Below, in pieces: positions 10,618 to 11,366 of a stretch of DNA of 11,366 nt; positions within the stretch are counted from its first letter, which is position 1; each line of letters starts with the position of its first letter. The stretch lies in assembly GCF_000002995.4 (NCBI RefSeq), contig NW_025062426.1, forward strand, positions 1 to 11,366, given 5' to 3'. This DNA comes from Brugia malayi (taxonomy: Eukaryota > Nematoda > Chromadorea > Rhabditida > Onchocercidae). Position numbers and translations under genes: made by a program. The notes beneath the pieces were generated by a model. It made no database searches. It was given only the letters and a program-made list of their open reading frames with translations, and was not told the DNA's origin.

Positions 10618-10665
10618 AGATGTCAAATGACCACAATGTATGTGACAGTTCCCGCACTATGCGTA
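10618..10665. other. Diverged core of satellite copy 1
   Basis: The core reads TGTCA (10621-10625), AA, TGACC (10628-10632), and later TGACA (10643-10647). TGTCA and TGACA are complementary across 17 bases, the same loop length as in copy 2. The downstream segment differs from the other copies (GTTCCCGCACTATGCG). A TATATAA string at 10664-10670 looks like a TATA box, but it is one of many such strings in AT-rich DNA and has no other promoter support. Confidence 0.65.
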
Positions 10666-10677
10666 TATAATCATCAA

Positions 10678-10689
10678 TTTTTTTTTTTT
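10678..10689. repeat. T12 homopolymer
   Basis: Twelve T in a row follow the copy 1 core; the corresponding place in copy 2 has a shorter T run after ATCTA. Its length may be unreliable in long-read data. No gene lies nearby that would make it a terminator or a poly-A trace. Confidence 0.9.
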
Positions 10690-10914
10690 ATTAAATGATA
10701 TTTTTTAATACTTTAACATCCTTTGAAATTAAATTTTGATAATAGTAGGAATTCTTACCTAGTTTCAGTATGCAAATACCCGTACAAATTATGGGATTTT
10801 TATAAATGTATTATTTAAATTTGAAATATAAATTAATTTTAATTGTAAGAATGAATTAAAATCGTGAAAAATTAAAAATTTAATTAATTTCTAAAGTTTT
10901 ATTTTATTATTTTT

Positions 10915-10962
10915 GCTGGTCAAATGACCACGGTGTGTGTGACCAGTACCTTGCAACGCATA
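10915..10962. other. Conserved palindromic core of satellite copy 2
   Basis: This stretch of about 48 bases is clearly less AT-rich than the rest of the unit. It contains GGTCA-AA-TGACC at 10918-10929, an inverted repeat with a two-base spacer. A third copy of the half-site, TGACCAG, lies at 10940-10946. CTGGTCA (10916-10922) is perfectly complementary to TGACCAG (10940-10946) across a 17-base loop, so the left half-site can pair with either right half-site. Equivalent cores lie at about 10618-10665 (copy 1) and 11228-11279 (copy 3). A protein-binding site is possible, but no protein is identified. Confidence 0.72.
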
Positions 10963-11177
10963 AAATTCAATCAATTAAGTACAAAATATCTATTTTTTTA
11001 ATGATTTGTTATTTTTTAATATTTTAACAATTATTTAAAATTACTTTTTGATATTGCTAGAATTTATTTTGTAGATTAATATGTTTCACAAAAATCCAGA
11101 TTTTTTGAAATAAAAATTTATTATAATTGTGAGAATGAATTAAAACCGTCACTAATTTAAAATTTAATTAGTTTTGC

Positions 11178-11194
11178 TAATCAAATATTGATTA
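11178..11194. repeat. 17-base palindrome TAATCAA-ATA-TTGATTA
   Basis: Seven-base arms at 11178-11184 and 11188-11194 flank a three-base centre. It lies inside the ~30-base segment that is present at the end of copy 2 but missing from the matching place in copy 1. In such AT-rich DNA a palindrome of this size can arise by chance; its link to a copy-specific insertion is the only reason to record it. Confidence 0.7.
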
Positions 11195-11205
11195 AACTTA
11201 ATTAT

Positions 11206-11366
11206 TAAAGTTTATTCAAATATTTATGCTGGTCAAGATGACCACAATGTATGCGACCAGTACCTATGCAATGCACACAAATTAATCAATTAAGTTCAAA
11301 ATATCCATTTTATTTTAATTAATTGATGATTTTCGATATTTTAACATTTAATTAAAATCAAAAATT
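11206..11366. repeat. Satellite copy 3, cut off by the window end
   Basis: The copy starts at TAAAG 11206 and follows copy 2 through GCTGGTCA (11228), GACCAGTACC (11255), CAATTAAGT, CAAAATATC and ATATTTTAACA before the window ends. It resembles copy 2 more closely than copy 1 does, especially in the core and in the stretch downstream of it. Confidence 0.82.
11228..11279. other. Conserved palindromic core of satellite copy 3
   Basis: TGGTCA-AGA-TGACCA at 11230-11244 is an inverted repeat with a three-base spacer, and a third GACCAG follows at 11255-11260. CTGGTC (11229-11234) is complementary to that GACCAG across 20 bases. The one-base spacer change and the substitutions around the motif leave the half-sites intact, which sets this core apart from the drifting AT-rich flanks. 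Confidence 0.72.

Larger units (their letters stand above)
10602..10891. repeat. Satellite copy 1, cut at its left end by the telomere
   Basis: This copy begins a few bases inside the repeat unit, with ATTATTTTATTATTT, and abuts the telomere junction. It matches copy 2 from ATTTTATTATTT (10605 versus 10901) onward. It is the most diverged copy: its core reads TGTCAAATGACC where copy 2 has TGGTCAAATGACC, and it contains a run of twelve T at 10678-10689. It lacks an insertion of about 30 bases present in copy 2 near 11175-11205. Confidence 0.82.
10892..11205. repeat. Satellite copy 2, complete, about 314 bp
   Basis: Taking the shared TAAAG at 10892 and 11206 as boundaries, this is the only complete unit in the window. 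It carries the clearest core (10915-10962) and an extra segment of about 30 bases near 11175-11205 containing a palindrome. That segment explains why the copy 2 to 3 spacing (313) exceeds the copy 1 to 2 spacing (297). Confidence 0.82.
10602..11366. repeat. Subtelomeric satellite, ~300-314 bp period, about 2.5 copies
   Basis: This AT-rich region, roughly four fifths A+T by eye, contains three alignable copies of one unit. The anchor TCAA(G)ATGACCA begins at 10623, 10920 and 11233, giving spacings of 297 and 313 bases. Each anchor is followed by a G/T-rich stretch, GAC(C)AG, a GCA/GCG-containing segment, an AATCAATT-like stretch and an AT-rich tail containing ATTTTAACA. A second shared block, AATTGTRAGAATGAATTAAAA, is seen at about 10841 and 11125. 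The copies differ by many substitutions and small indels, so they are old or evolving fast. The last copy runs off the window, so the array probably continues. No coding potential was seen in any frame, apart from the short 5' part of the leftward open frame described in the findings. Confidence 0.87.

Noticed and set aside
9689..10657. A 322-residue protein-coding gene on the minus strand
   Set aside because: Nearly all residues are Leu-Gly or Arg-Leu dipeptides read from TTAGGC repeats. Its annotated first codon is GTG, not ATG, and both its frame change and its end are set by one-base irregularities in the repeat. It has no domain and no sign of splicing or selection.
10661..10672. TATA-box promoter at GCGTATATAATC
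   Set aside because: TATA-like strings are expected in DNA this AT-rich, the other satellite copies do not keep it, and no gene or transcript start is visible. A TERRA promoter cannot be called from this alone.
10678..10689. Poly-T as a retrotransposon tail or a terminator
   Set aside because: There is no target-site duplication, no element body and no upstream gene; T-rich runs also occur at the matching place in other copies.
10602..11366. Mobile element (MITE or LTR)
   Set aside because: The repeats are direct and tandem with a shared internal core. I see no terminal inverted repeats, target-site duplications or coding remnants.

Overview
The window reads as one chromosome end from a nematode-like eukaryote. 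About 93% of it (roughly positions 1-10577) is a tandem array of the hexamer GCCTAA. Read from the other strand this is TTAGGC, the telomeric repeat of Caenorhabditis, Ascaris and many other nematodes. The C-rich strand runs 5'->3' from the first base inward. This is the polarity expected for the left end of a chromosome, with position 1 nearest the physical terminus and unique or subtelomeric DNA to the right. The organism assignment rests on the repeat sequence and is an inference.

Layout: (1) Positions 1 to about 5133 are a variant-rich telomere half, full of 5-base GCTAA units (one C lost) plus occasional CCTAA, GCCTAAA and substituted units; the first ~350 bases are the most irregular. 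(2) Positions 5134-10577 are a nearly homogeneous half with only 13 isolated one-base length interruptions, including one perfect run of about 1.1 kb (8558-9653). (3) Positions 10578-10601 are a short degenerate junction. (4) Positions 10602-11366 are very A+T-rich subtelomeric DNA made of about two and a half diverged copies of a ~300-314 bp satellite. Each copy carries a conserved, less AT-rich core of about 50 bp with inverted GGTCA/TGACC half-sites.

I see no protein-coding gene, rRNA, tRNA, CRISPR array or recognisable transposon. The only long open frame runs leftward from the subtelomere into the telomere. It is a by-product of the TTAGGC repeat, encoding Leu-Gly and then Arg-Leu dipeptides, and it depends on a GTG start at its annotated 5' end. 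It does lie in the direction in which telomeric RNA (TERRA) is transcribed.

The points most worth following are the reversed purity gradient of the telomere (messier outside, cleaner inside), the clustered TTAGC-type variants, the abrupt seam between telomere and satellite, and the conserved palindromic core of the satellite.
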